The notes beneath the pieces were generated by a model. The model was not told the origin of the DNA and did not search any database. It saw only the letters and a list, made by a program, of their open reading frames with translations. From CAZMGD01 sp964565705 (GTDB lineage Bacteria; Actinomycetota; Acidimicrobiia; Acidimicrobiales; Ilumatobacteraceae): DNA of 64,000 bases. The DNA lies in NCBI GenBank assembly GCA_964565705.1, contig CAZMGD010000002.1:18608-82607 (forward strand), given 5' to 3'. Both the position numbers and the translations under genes were made by a program. This document shows positions 15,928 to 23,574 of this stretch, piece after piece (the stretch's first letter is position 1; the number at the start of each line of letters is the position of its first letter).

Positions 15928-15992
15928 CACGGGGGCGGCCCTGATCCGCGGATTTCTCGGCGTGACACTTTTCTCATCGCCGTGATTGTGGG

Positions 15993-15998
15993 TAAGGT
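15993..15998 (+). promoter_or_regulatory. -10 box of the small RNA unit
   Basis: TAAGGT lies in a locally AT-richer stretch and would start transcription near 16005, well before the acyl-CoA dehydrogenase gene, which has its own -10 box at 16160. No convincing -35 box at normal spacing is visible. Confidence 0.5.
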
Positions 15999-16004
15999 AC
16001 ATCA

Positions 16005-16118
16005 CAGGTCACACCGACCGCCGGCCGAGTTCTGCTCGACCGGGAGTCGCGCCCGAAAGGGCTGCGCCGACAGGGGCTGGTGCCATCGGGGGGTTGGCAC
16101 CAGCCCCCGTCGTTTTTT
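16005..16118 (+). ncRNA. putative structured small RNA of about 115 nt
   Basis: Between proC and the acyl-CoA dehydrogenase gene there is a -10 box, then three stems and a terminator. Stem 1 pairs CCGGCCGAG with CTCGACCGG around TTCTG (one mismatch). Stem 2 is centred on GCCC-GAAA-GGGC, a GNRA tetraloop. Stem 3 is a 12-bp perfect terminator stem followed by T6. No open frame of coding character crosses it. The downstream gene has an independent leaderless promoter, so this looks like a free-standing sRNA rather than a riboswitch; I cannot match it to a known family. The 5' end is estimated. Confidence 0.5.
16073..16118 (+). terminator. rho-independent terminator of the small RNA
   Basis: GGGGCTGGTGCC (16073-16084) pairs perfectly with GGCACCAGCCCC (16096-16107) around an 11-nt G-rich loop containing six G, followed within six bases by T6 (16113-16118). 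It is the only textbook intrinsic terminator with a U tract I found in this window. Confidence 0.9.
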
Positions 16119-16171
16119 CCGAGGCGCTGACGCCAGAGAGTCGCTTCGCGCGTTCGGGATACGGTCCGTTC

Positions 16172-17389
16172 ATGGACTTCGCGATGTCTGCCCGTTGCCT
16201 CGAGTACCGCGAGCGGCTGTCGGCCTTCATGGACGAGCGGGTGTACCCCGCCGAGGCCGTCTTCGAACAACAACTCGCCGAATCCGGGAACCCGCACTTC
16301 CACGCCCCGGTCATGGAGGAGCTCAAGGCCGACGCCAAGGCGCGCGGGCTCTGGAACCTGTTCCACCCGCACGCCGCGTGGGGGCCCGGCCTCACCAACG
16401 CCGAATACGCGCCGCTCGCCGAGATCATGGGCCGCAGCCCGATCGCCAGCGAGGCCTGCAACTGCTCGGCGCCCGACACGGGGAACATGGAGGTGCTGAC
16501 GATGTTCGGCACGCCCGAGCAGCAGGACCTGTGGCTGCGACCACTGCTCGCCGGCGAGATCCGGTCCGCATTCGCGATGACCGAACCGGCCGTGGCGTCC
16601 AGCGACGCGACGAACATCGCCCTGCGCATCGCGCGCGACGGCGACCACTACGTGCTCAACGGCCGCAAGTGGTGGATCTCGGGCGCCTACCACCCGAACG
16701 CACGGATCATGATCGTGATGGGCAAGACCGATCCGGACGCGTCGCCGCACCGCCAGCAGAGCCAGATCCTGGTGCCGATCGACACCCCGGGCGTGACGCT
16801 CGTGCGCAACCTGTCCGTGTTCGGCTACGTCGACCACGAGGGCCACGCCGAGATCACGTTCGACGACGTGCGCGTCCCCGCCGAGAACCTGATCGCGTCC
16901 GAGGGCGACGGGTTCACCGTCGCCCAGGCGCGCCTCGGTCCAGGTCGCATCCACCACTGCATGCGGGCGATCGGTGCGGCCGAGCGGGCCCTCGACCTGA
17001 TGTGCGGGCGGGCGCTCGATCGGGTGACGTTCGGCCGTCGGATCGCCGAGCGATCGAACATCCAGGACTGGATCGCCGAGGCCCGCATCGAACTGGAGAT
17101 GGTCCGGCTGCTGACGCTGAAGACGGCGTGGATGATGGACACGGTCGGCAACAAGGGGGCCCGGACAGAGATCGCGGCGATCAAGGTGGCCGCACCGACC
17201 GCAGCGCTGCGCGTCCTCGACCGTGCGATCCAGGTGCACGGCGCCGGCGGCGTCGGGCCCGACGTCCCGCTGGCGCGCCTGTACGCGACCGTTCGCACGC
17301 TGCGCCTCGCCGACGGCCCCGACGAGGTGCACAAGATGACGATCGCTCGCGCCGAGCTGCGCAAGCACGATCCGTCCTTCCGGACGTGA
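16172..17389 (+). CDS. acyl-CoA dehydrogenase
   Basis: A 405-residue flavoprotein. The N-terminal helical domain is followed by FAMTEPAVASSDATNI, the substrate and FAD-binding motif, the middle beta-domain (GRKWWISGAYHPNARIMIVMGKT), and a C-terminal domain with RVTFGRRIAERSNIQDWIAEARIELE and IQVHGAGGVGPD, which carries FAD contacts. It resembles the long-chain, human ACAD10/11-like subgroup. The ATG at 16172 lies six bases after TACGGT (16160-16165), so it is read as leaderless; a 62-codon in-frame extension upstream would cross the small RNA and is rejected. No electron-transfer flavoprotein gene is nearby. Confidence 0.93.
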   Translation: MDFAMSARCLEYRERLSAFMDERVYPAEAVFEQQLAESGNPHFHAPVMEELKADAKARGLWNLFHPHAAWGPGLTNAEYAPLAEIMGRSPIASEACNCSAPDTGNMEVLTMFGTPEQQDLWLRPLLAGEIRSAFAMTEPAVASSDATNIALRIARDGDHYVLNGRKWWISGAYHPNARIMIVMGKTDPDASPHRQQSQILVPIDTPGVTLVRNLSVFGYVDHEGHAEITFDDVRVPAENLIASEGDGFTVAQARLGPGRIHHCMRAIGAAERALDLMCGRALDRVTFGRRIAERSNIQDWIAEARIELEMVRLLTLKTAWMMDTVGNKGARTEIAAIKVAAPTAALRVLDRAIQVHGAGGVGPDVPLARLYATVRTLRLADGPDEVHKMTIARAELRKHDPSFRT

Positions 17390-17426
17390 TGCCGACGGTG
17401 CGCGTCGAAGTTCTTCCCCGCGCACG

Positions 17427-17455
17427 TTGACGTCGGCCAGCGACGCCGGTACGTT
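17427..17455 (+). promoter_or_regulatory. promoter of the Tad operon
   Basis: TTGACG (17427-17432) and TACGTT (17450-17455) are separated by exactly 17 bp, a textbook vegetative promoter. The first gene starts at 17535, giving a leader of about 70 nt with a GGGGAGG ribosome site. No other promoter is visible within the operon. Confidence 0.8.
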
Positions 17456-17534
17456 CGCCCGCACTTCCCCATCGCCGCTGCGTGCGGCCCCGCGATCGCG
17501 GCGTGTGCCGCGAGCTGTGTAGGGGAGGCCCTCT

Positions 17535-18212
17535 GTGATCGTGACCTGCTGGTCGGTCAAAGGTGGTTCGGGTACGTCCGTCGTCGCCGCCGCGCTCGCC
17601 GTGTGTCTGGCCGAGTCGACGCCGGTGCTGGCCGTCGATCTGGCCGGCGATCTGCCGTCGGTGCTCGGCTCGTCACCAGGAGACGGTCCGGGTGTCGTCG
17701 ACTGGCTGCACGCCAGCGGCGGCGTCGGCGGTGCTGCGCTGGAGGCCTTGGCGACGGAGGCCGCGCCGGGGTTGCGGGTGGTCCACCGTGGCCGCGGCGA
17801 CGTCGCTCCGAGTGCTCGGTGGGAGGCCCTGGCCACGGCCCTGGCCGCTGTGTCCAGCCCGGTCGTGATCGACGCCGGCACCGCCCCACCGCACCCTGCC
17901 GTCGCCGCGGCGAGCACCGAGTCGCTGTTGGTGCTGCGCCCGTGCTTCCTCGGGTTGCGGAGGGCATCGCTGTGCACGAGCGCCCCCACCGGCGTGGTGC
18001 TCGTCGCCGAACCCGGTCGATCTCTCGGACGCGCCGATGTGGAGCGCGTCACCAGCGTGCGCGTGCTCGGTGAGGTGCCGCTCGATCCGGCGATCGCGCG
18101 CGCCGTCGACTGCGGCATCCTCAGCGCTCGCGTGCCCGGATCGTTGCGCCGGGCCATCGCCGGCGTGCAGCGCTCCCTCGACCCGGCAACGTTCAGCGGG
18201 CTTCCGGCATGA
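17535..18212 (+). CDS. TadZ/Ssd-like ParA-family protein
   Basis: A 225-residue MinD/ParA-like protein heading a Tad locus, at the position of Ssd (Rv3660c) in mycobacteria. It starts at GTG 17535 with an AGGGGAGG site. The N terminus IVTCWSVKGGSGTSVVAAALA is a deviant Walker A (KGGSGTS); a Walker B-like DLAGDLPSVLG follows, and PVVIDAGTAPPHP is the second switch region. The short protein lacks the receiver-like N-terminal domain seen in longer TadZ/CpaE proteins. TadZ proteins localise the pilus machine at a pole. The stop overlaps the next gene by ATGA. Confidence 0.82.
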   Translation: MIVTCWSVKGGSGTSVVAAALAVCLAESTPVLAVDLAGDLPSVLGSSPGDGPGVVDWLHASGGVGGAALEALATEAAPGLRVVHRGRGDVAPSARWEALATALAAVSSPVVIDAGTAPPHPAVAAASTESLLVLRPCFLGLRRASLCTSAPTGVVLVAEPGRSLGRADVERVTSVRVLGEVPLDPAIARAVDCGILSARVPGSLRRAIAGVQRSLDPATFSGLPA

Positions 18213-19372
18213 ACGGGCTCGGGGCTCCCGGCGGGATGGTCGATGCGGGCGTCGATCTCGGACGCGCCCGTCGACGCATCGCCGACCGTCTCCGCGCCGA
18301 CGTCGACGCCGATCTCGATGCCGTCGTCGAGCGGGCGCTGCGCGACGAGCTGCCCTTGCTGGACGATGCCGTGCACCGCTGGGCGGTCGAGCGGCTGCGC
18401 GCCGACATCACCGGGCTCGGCCCGCTCGACGCGCTGCTCGCCGAGCCGGGCATCACGGAGGTGATGGTCAACGGCGGCTCGCAGGTCTGGGCCGAACGAG
18501 ATGGCAGGCTCGAGCGGCGCGGTGAGCTCGCCGCGGGCGAGATCGACGCGATCATCGAGCGGATCCTGCGGCCGCTCGGTCGGCGCCTCGACCGGGTCTC
18601 GCCGATCGTCGATGCACGCTTGCCGGACGGTTCGCGCGTGTGCGCAGCCGTGCCGCCGATCACCCCCGACGGACCATGTCTGTCGATCCGGAGGTTCAGT
18701 GCCCGGCGACTCACGCTCGACGCGTTCGCCTCGCCCGAGGTCGAGACGCTGCTCGCCCAGGCCATCGACGAGCGCTGCAACATCCTCGTGTCCGGTGCGA
18801 CGTCGTCGGGAAAGACGACCTTGTTGAACGCGTTGCTCGAGCGCCTCGCCGCAGGCGAGCGGGTGGTCACGATCGAGGACACCACGGAGTTGCAGCTCGC
18901 CAACCCGAACACGGTGCGGCTGGAAGCGAGGGATGCGACCGCCGACGGCTTGGGCGGCCTCTCGCTTGCTGATCTGCTTCGGGCTGCACTCCGACTCCGG
19001 CCCGACCGGTTGGTCGTCGGCGAGGTGCGCGGCGGCGAGGCGGTGACGCTGCTCGCGGCGATGAGCACGGGCCACGACGGATCGCTGGCGACGGTGCACG
19101 CCAACGGTCCGCTCGACGCGCTGCGCCGGCTGGAGTCGATGGTGCTGCAGGGCACTCCGACGTGGCCGCTGAGCGCCGTGCGCGACCTGCTCCACGCCAG
19201 CATCGATGTGGTCGTGCACGTCGTGCGCGGCGACGATGGCGCCCGCCGGATCGGCGAGATCGCCGAGGTCAGCGCCGACGCCAGCGTGCATGCCGAACGG
19301 GTCCGCCCGCTGGCGGCCGACGGTCTGCTGTGCGGGCGCCTGCAGCGCACCCGTCGGGGTGATCGGTCGTGA
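18209..19372 (+). CDS. tadA: TadA/CpaF secretion ATPase
   Basis: A 387-residue hexameric ATPase driving assembly of Tad (type IVc) pili. Visible are the N-terminal domain motif ITEVMVNGGSQVWAERDGRLE, RLPDGSRVCAAVPPI, Walker A GATSSGKTT, the aspartate box VVTIEDTTELQL, Walker B LRPDRLVVGEVRGGEA and the His box GHDGSLATVHAN. Length and motif order fit TadA/CpaF. It overlaps both neighbours by four bases (ATGA upstream, GTGA downstream), so expression is translationally coupled. Confidence 0.94.
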   Translation: MNGLGAPGGMVDAGVDLGRARRRIADRLRADVDADLDAVVERALRDELPLLDDAVHRWAVERLRADITGLGPLDALLAEPGITEVMVNGGSQVWAERDGRLERRGELAAGEIDAIIERILRPLGRRLDRVSPIVDARLPDGSRVCAAVPPITPDGPCLSIRRFSARRLTLDAFASPEVETLLAQAIDERCNILVSGATSSGKTTLLNALLERLAAGERVVTIEDTTELQLANPNTVRLEARDATADGLGGLSLADLLRAALRLRPDRLVVGEVRGGEAVTLLAAMSTGHDGSLATVHANGPLDALRRLESMVLQGTPTWPLSAVRDLLHASIDVVVHVVRGDDGARRIGEIAEVSADASVHAERVRPLAADGLLCGRLQRTRRGDRS

Positions 19373-20073
19373 TCGTCGGCGCGGTCGCGGGCGGGGCGGT
19401 GGCGGCCTGGCTCCTCATGATCGGGCGGGCCCGGCGCGATCGTCGCACCGTCATCGAGCGCTTGGTGAATGCCCCCGATGACGGCGCCGACGGTGCCGCG
19501 GCGGAGGTGCCCGGCCGCCACCGTCGCCCGCCGCGCCGGCGGTCGCCCGCTGCACGTGCCGGCGCAGGCCTCGCCGAGGCCTGCGACGCGATCGCACGCG
19601 ATCTCCGCAGCGGCCGATCGCTGACGGTGGCGGTGCTCGCCGTCGCCGAGCAGGCCCACCAGCCATACCTCGCCGAGATCGCTGCCGCGGTGCGCGCCGG
19701 GCAACCGCTCTCGGTCGCCATCGATGCGGCCGCGGCCGGCCACTCCGACGCCGACGTGGCGTTGGTGTCCCAGGTGCTTGCCGTCGCCGCCGAGCACGGT
19801 GGGTCGCCGGCGGAGGCCGTCGACCGCGCCGCGGCCACGCTGCGCGAACGCTCGGCGTTGCACGCCGAACGGGTGGCGCAGGCGGCATCCGCACGCCTGT
19901 CGACACGGGTGATGACGGTGCTGCCGGTCGGCTTCACCGCGGTGGTGGCAACGACCGACCCCGCCGTCCGGGAGGTGTTGTTCGCCACTCCCATCGGGTG
20001 GACCTGCCTGGCCCTCGGCCTCGCCCTGAACCTCGCGGGTCGGGCATGGGCGAAGCGAGCGTTGGCCGCATGA
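19369..20073 (+). CDS. tadB: TadB-like inner-membrane platform protein
   Basis: A 234-residue protein with a type II secretion F domain: one hydrophobic N-terminal segment, an Arg/Pro-rich cytoplasmic linker, then the helical T2SF core (LAEACDAIARDLRSGRSLTVAVLAVAEQ, with SAEHGGSPAEAVDRAAATLRER-like repeats) and two C-terminal membrane spans. It starts at GTG 19369 within the tadA stop. It is shorter than proteobacterial TadB but typical for actinobacterial minimal Tad loci. It should form the platform with TadC. Confidence 0.85.
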   Translation: MIVGAVAGGAVAAWLLMIGRARRDRRTVIERLVNAPDDGADGAAAEVPGRHRRPPRRRSPAARAGAGLAEACDAIARDLRSGRSLTVAVLAVAEQAHQPYLAEIAAAVRAGQPLSVAIDAAAAGHSDADVALVSQVLAVAAEHGGSPAEAVDRAAATLRERSALHAERVAQAASARLSTRVMTVLPVGFTAVVATTDPAVREVLFATPIGWTCLALGLALNLAGRAWAKRALAA

Positions 20074-20606
20074 TCGCGCTGTTCCTCGCGGTCGTGCTCG
20101 CATCGGTGCTCGCGTTGCGCGGCCGCGCCGCCCGGCGGGCACGCCACGCCGTTGCAGCTCGCGCTGCTGCGCTGCCCGAGCTGCTCGAGATGCTCGTCGC
20201 GCTCGTCCGTGCGGGGTGCACCCCGGCCGACGCCGTGCGCCGCGCCAGCGCCCGAGCCCCGAGCGCGCTCCGCGAGGTGCTGGAACGCGTCGTCGCCCGC
20301 GTGGAGCGCGGGCAGCGCTTCGCCGACGCGGTCAGCGAGCTGTCGGATCTCGTACCGGCCGCTCGGGCAGCGGTCGATCTGCTGGCCACCGCCGATCGCT
20401 ACGGGCTGGCCCTGGCACCGGTGCTCGACCGCCTCGCCGACGAGGCCCGTGCGCAGCGGCGCCGGCTCGGCGAGGCACGCGCCCGCGAACTCCCGGTGCG
20501 TCTCGCCTTCCCCCTCGTGTGCTGCACCCTGCCGTCGTTCGCGTTGCTGACCGTCGTGCCCGTCGTGGTCGCGTCGGTTGGTTCGCTGCGCTCGCTCGGT
20601 GGCTGA
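20070..20606 (+). CDS. tadC: TadC-like inner-membrane platform protein
   Basis: A 178-residue T2SF-domain protein starting at an ATG (20070) that overlaps the tadB stop (ATGA); an earlier in-frame ATG at 20046 is possible but loses the overlap. After one N-terminal span come LPELLEMLVALVRAGCTPADAVRRA and the helical core, then a hydrophobic C terminus FPLVCCTLPSFALLTVVPVVVAS. It pairs with the preceding gene as the second platform subunit of the Tad pilus machine. Confidence 0.85.
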   Translation: MIALFLAVVLASVLALRGRAARRARHAVAARAAALPELLEMLVALVRAGCTPADAVRRASARAPSALREVLERVVARVERGQRFADAVSELSDLVPAARAAVDLLATADRYGLALAPVLDRLADEARAQRRRLGEARARELPVRLAFPLVCCTLPSFALLTVVPVVVASVGSLRSLGG

Positions 20607-20668
20607 TCTCGGCGTCCAGCCCCCTCGCCCCCGTGCCGTTCCACCTCCTCGAGAAGCGAGGTCGTTCC

Positions 20669-20893
20669 ATGCTCCGACTGTTCGTCAAGCTCCAGGTGTG
20701 GCTCGCCCTGCGTGTCGCGCCGCCCGTCGATCGCGAGCGAGGGCAGGCCACCACCGAGTACGCGCTCGTGATCCTCGGCGCGGCGATGGTGGCGCTGCTC
20801 GTCGTCGCCTGGGCCACCGCCGGCGGAGGTGCCGGCAAGATCGGCCAGCTGTTCGACCGTGTGCTCGACTCGGTGATCGGCAAGGTGACCTGA
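20669..20893 (+). CDS. Flp-type pilin / DUF4244-like small protein
   Basis: A 74-residue protein starting at the ATG at 20669. After a basic leader, DRERGQATTEYALVILGAAMVALLVV matches the Flp prepilin pattern: Gly25 as the cleavage point, Glu30 five residues into the mature chain, Tyr31, then a single hydrophobic helix. The position between tadC and tadE equals that of the DUF4244 pilin gene in mycobacteria and streptomycetes. It is the likely pilus subunit. No prepilin peptidase gene lies in this window, so processing must be supplied from elsewhere. Confidence 0.82.
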   Translation: MLRLFVKLQVWLALRVAPPVDRERGQATTEYALVILGAAMVALLVVAWATAGGGAGKIGQLFDRVLDSVIGKVT

Positions 20894-21250
20894 ATGCGTG
20901 GCCGTGGCGATCGCGGGCAGGCAGCAGTCGAGGTCGCGCTGGCGCTGCCGGTCGTCGTGCTGTTCGCGATCGTCGCGGTCCAGATCGGCGTGCTGGGGAT
21001 CCGTCAGCTCGCGCTCGGCAACGCGGCTCGAGCCGGCGCCCGGGCCGCGTCGGTCGCCGCCGACCCGGTGGCCGCCGGCACGGCCGCGGCGATGGAGGCG
21101 ACGTCGTTGCGGCCGCTCCAGGTCGCGGTCGAGATCGCGGACGCCACGGTGCGGGTCGTCGTGCACCACACCGCCCACCTCGGCATCGGGCCGGTCAGCC
21201 GGGATGTCGAGCTGTCCGCCAGCGTCACGATGGCCGTCGAGCCGCCATGA
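20894..21250 (+). CDS. TadE-like pseudopilin
   Basis: A 118-residue protein whose ATG follows the pilin stop with no gap. The N terminus RGDRGQAAVEVALALPVVVLFAIVAVQIG has the TadE pattern (Gly, then Glu five residues on, then a hydrophobic helix). The C-terminal part, about 75 residues, is small and beta-like (VAVEIADATVRVVVHHTA). TadE-like proteins are minor pseudopilins. It closes the Tad operon; the next gene has its own -10 box. Confidence 0.82.
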   Translation: MRGRGDRGQAAVEVALALPVVVLFAIVAVQIGVLGIRQLALGNAARAGARAASVAADPVAAGTAAAMEATSLRPLQVAVEIADATVRVVVHHTAHLGIGPVSRDVELSASVTMAVEPP

Positions 21251-21279
21251 CCCTGCGGGGCTCCGCTACCGTCGGCTCG

Positions 21280-22140
21280 ATGGACGAGCCGTTGCGCTTG
21301 GCCGTGACAACGGCGCTCGGCGCGACGGTCATCGGTGCGGCGCGGGTGCACGGTGGGGATGTCGCCGCGTCGTGGCGAGTCGACCTCGTCGACGGCCGGC
21401 GGGTCTTCGCCAAGACGCACCCGGAGGCACCGCCGAAGTTCTTCTCCACCGAGGCGGCCGGGCTGCGGTGGTTGCGCGAACCCGGGCAGCTGCCCGTGCC
21501 GGAGGTCCTCGCTGTCTCCGACGATCCGCCCAACTTCCTCGTCCTCGAGTGGATCGACCTCGGCCGCAAGCAACCGCGGACCGAGGAGCTGTTCGGCCGC
21601 GGCCTCGCAGCACTGCACGCTGCCGGTTCCCCATCGTTCGGCAGGGAGGATCGGCGCACGACGGGGAGTCGCGCGCTCCCCAACGAGCCGTGCACGACGT
21701 GGGCCGAGTTCTACGCGACCCAGCGGTTGCTGCCGCTCGCCCGCCTCGCCGCAGACAGCGCGGCGATCGCCCCGTCGGCGATCGAGGGTCTGCAGCGGCT
21801 CGCCTCCCGGCTCGAACAGTTCGAAGGCAGCGACGAGCCGCCGGCTCGCCTCCACGGTGACCTGTGGTCGGGCAATCGGGTGGTCGATCGCGAGGGTCGA
21901 AGCTGGCTGATCGATCCGGCCGCGCACGGCGGCCATCGCGAGTTCGACCTGGCGATGATGCGCCTGTTCGGTGGCTTCGGTGCCGACGCGTTCGCCGCCT
22001 ACGCCGAGGTGTCGCCGCTCGCCGGAGGCTGGGTCGACCGTGTCGCCCTGCACCAGATCGCACCCCTGGTCGTGCACGCGATCAAGTTCGGTGGTGGCTA
22101 CGCGGGCGCTGCGGAGCGGGCCATCGGCCAGTACGCCTGA
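21280..22140 (+). CDS. fructosamine kinase / ketosamine-3-kinase-like protein
   Basis: A 286-residue aminoglycoside-phosphotransferase-fold kinase. RVFAKTHPEAPPKFFSTEAAGLRWL carries the ATP-binding Lys and the helix that follows; FLVLEWIDLG is the hinge; ARLHGDLWSGNRVV is the catalytic loop, and WLIDPAAHGGHREFDLAMMRLFGGF the metal-binding DPA segment plus family tail. These are hallmarks of fructosamine kinases, which phosphorylate sugar-modified amines so that they break down, a protein repair function. The ATG at 21280 lies seven bases after TACCGT (21267-21272). An in-frame ATG 33 bases upstream (21247) is the alternative start. Confidence 0.9.
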   Translation: MDEPLRLAVTTALGATVIGAARVHGGDVAASWRVDLVDGRRVFAKTHPEAPPKFFSTEAAGLRWLREPGQLPVPEVLAVSDDPPNFLVLEWIDLGRKQPRTEELFGRGLAALHAAGSPSFGREDRRTTGSRALPNEPCTTWAEFYATQRLLPLARLAADSAAIAPSAIEGLQRLASRLEQFEGSDEPPARLHGDLWSGNRVVDREGRSWLIDPAAHGGHREFDLAMMRLFGGFGADAFAAYAEVSPLAGGWVDRVALHQIAPLVVHAIKFGGGYAGAAERAIGQYA

Positions 22141-22163
22141 CCCGCCGGTAGGTTTGCGCGTTC

Positions 22164-22496
22164 GTGGATCTCCACCTGCGCACCGACAGCACCGGCGCCG
22201 TGCCCGTGCTGCTGATCGACGGCGACGTCGACCTGGCGACGCTGCCGCGCCTGCGCAACGCGCTCGCCCGCCTCGTGGTGGATCGCTCTGGCCAGCTCGT
22301 GGTTGCTGACCTCAGCGCGGTCACGTCGCTCGACGACTGCGGGCTCGGCGTGCTCATGGGCGCTGCCGCCCATGCCCGTGGCACCGGTGGCGACCTCGCG
22401 CTGGTGTGCCGCCCGGGCCGGTTGCGCGAGCGGCTGTCGTTGAGCGGCCTGGATCGAGCGATGACCGTGGCCGACGCGCTCCACGCTGTCGCCTGA
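22164..22496 (+). CDS. STAS-domain anti-sigma factor antagonist-like protein
   Basis: A 110-residue protein that is all STAS domain: VLLIDGDVDLATLPRLRNAL, LVVADLSAVTSLDDCGLGVLMGAAAHA, then GGDLALVCRPGRLRERLSLSGL. In SpoIIAA/RsbV-type antagonists the loop is D-S-S/T-G with a phosphorylated Ser; here it is D57-D58-C59-G60, so the acceptor Ser is replaced by Asp. This may lock the protein in a phosphorylated-like state or mean it is not kinase-controlled. No anti-sigma kinase is adjacent. GTG start at 22164, nine bases after TAGGTT (22149-22154). Confidence 0.87.
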   Translation: MDLHLRTDSTGAVPVLLIDGDVDLATLPRLRNALARLVVDRSGQLVVADLSAVTSLDDCGLGVLMGAAAHARGTGGDLALVCRPGRLRERLSLSGLDRAMTVADALHAVA

Positions 22497-22526
22497 CGGC
22501 GCGTCGATCGGCCGATCGCCGATGGA

Positions 22527-22829
22527 TCAGAGGTCGGTGACTCGGAGGGCGATCGGGCGGACCGACCCCCAGGGGAGATGGTCAGCGCGACACCACCGTG
22601 GACGAACGACGCGAAGACCGGATGGTCGACTCCGGCGGAGAACGAGTGCAGCCAGCGCAGGCGATCGGAGGCGACCGCGGTCTGCACGAATGCGGTGATC
22701 AGCCCGGGCCATGCATCGCCCGACTGGCAGGTGATGTCGATGGGATCCACGCCCGCCGAACCATCGACGATCAGCGGGACGACGTCGGGGGCCGATCGAG
22801 TGGATCCGGTCGCTGTGCTGCGACCACAC
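22527..22829 (-). pseudogene. D-2-hydroxyacid dehydrogenase N-terminal fragment
   Basis: Two minus frames together spell the start of a D-isomer-specific 2-hydroxyacid dehydrogenase: VWSQHSDRIHSIGP in one frame, then (after a shift near 22785) DVVPLIVDGSAGVDPIDITC and RLRWLHSFSAGVDHPVFASF followed by HGGVALT. The phrase LRW-H-SAGVDHPVF is characteristic of the substrate domain. The NAD-binding and catalytic parts are missing: the sequence degrades after about 100 residues and ends near 22527. It is a remnant with no likely function. Confidence 0.55.
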
Positions 22830-22859
22830 GCCGCACGTGCAGTAGAGGGCGGAGCTGGC

Positions 22860-22940
22860 TCAGCTCTTGGCCGCCGAGACCTTCTTGGCGGCGAGGGCGG
22901 CGAGACCGGCGACCACGAGGAGCAGCAGCAGCTTCTTCAT
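22860..22940 (-). CDS. 26-residue membrane micropeptide
   Basis: A tiny frame from ATG (22938-22940) to TGA encodes MKKLLLLLVVAGLAALAAKK followed by VSAAKS: a short basic start, one hydrophobic helix and a basic tail. Similar Met-Lys-Lys-Leu micropeptides occur in other actinobacteria, but I cannot assign a family with certainty. It follows the OsmC gene by 10 bp on the same strand, so it could be co-transcribed and translated from the same message. A chance frame cannot be excluded. Confidence 0.45.
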   Translation of the reverse strand: MKKLLLLLVVAGLAALAAKKVSAAKS

Positions 22941-22950
22941 GCGGCTGACC

Positions 22951-23439
22951 TTATCGGTCGCTCTTCGGCGATACCCGTCGATACGTGGCGGCGATCGACA
23001 CGTCGCTGCGGAGGCTGTTGGCGATGAAGCACTCGCGGTGGGCCACCTCGACCAGGTGGTCGAGGCGATCGTCGCTGACCTCGTCGCTGTTGGGTCCGAG
23101 TGTGATCGTCGGCCGCAGCACGATCCGCACGATCCGCATCGGCCGGTCGTCCTCGGGCATCTCCGCCTGGGCATCGTCGTCGTAGGCGACGACGTCGATC
23201 CGTGCCCGAGCGGCGACCGCCAGGAAAGACAGCAGCTGGCACGACGAGGCGGCGGCGACGAGCAGCTGCTCGGGGTTGACTCGATCGGGATCGCCTCGGA
23301 ACGCGGGATCCGAGCTCAGATCGAGCGCTGTCGTCGCCGGCGGGGCGACCACCTGGTGGGCCCGGTCGTAGGCGTCGTAGCCGACGGCGGTCGAACCGGT
23401 CCACGACAACGTCGTGCGATAGCGGTGCACCTCACTCAT
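22951..23439 (-). CDS. OsmC family protein
   Basis: A 162-residue protein with the OsmC fold: N-terminal strand YRTTLSWTG, the helix NPEQLLVAAASSCQLLSFLAVAA with the first active-site Cys, and VAHRECFIANSLRSDV with the second. Paired cysteines in these positions reduce organic hydroperoxides. Sequence style (GDPDRVNPEQLL) resembles the OsmC-like subgroup more than Ohr. Start ATG at 23437-23439. The divergent intergenic space holds a 44-bp palindrome (23467-23510). Confidence 0.88.
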   Translation of the reverse strand: MSEVHRYRTTLSWTGSTAVGYDAYDRAHQVVAPPATTALDLSSDPAFRGDPDRVNPEQLLVAAASSCQLLSFLAVAARARIDVVAYDDDAQAEMPEDDRPMRIVRIVLRPTITLGPNSDEVSDDRLDHLVEVAHRECFIANSLRSDVSIAATYRRVSPKSDR

Positions 23440-23466
23440 CCGCCCCGGTCTACCCCATTCTTGGAA

Positions 23467-23510
23467 CTCGGGAGCGTTTCGGGTGCCAGGGCACCCGAAA
23501 CGCTCCCGAG
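23467..23510. repeat. 44-bp palindrome, GAGCG-stem type (copy A1)
   Basis: Two 21-bp arms are perfectly complementary (outer ends CTCGGGAGCGTTT and AAACGCTCCCGAG) around a two-base centre AG. This copy lies between divergent genes (OsmC on minus, phosphotransferase on plus), so it cannot be only a terminator. Confidence 0.85.
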
Positions 23511-23574
23511 AACGGAGGAGGGGTTCGGCTCGGAGGCCGCCGGGGTCGTCTCGTAGGGTCGCCGGCCGAGCCCT

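Noticed and set aside
16005..16118. Riboswitch or attenuator controlling the acyl-CoA dehydrogenase
   Set aside because: The gene has its own -10 box six bases before its ATG and downstream of the terminator, so the RNA unit seems independent. A 6C-type RNA was also considered, but the loop is G-rich on the transcribed strand.
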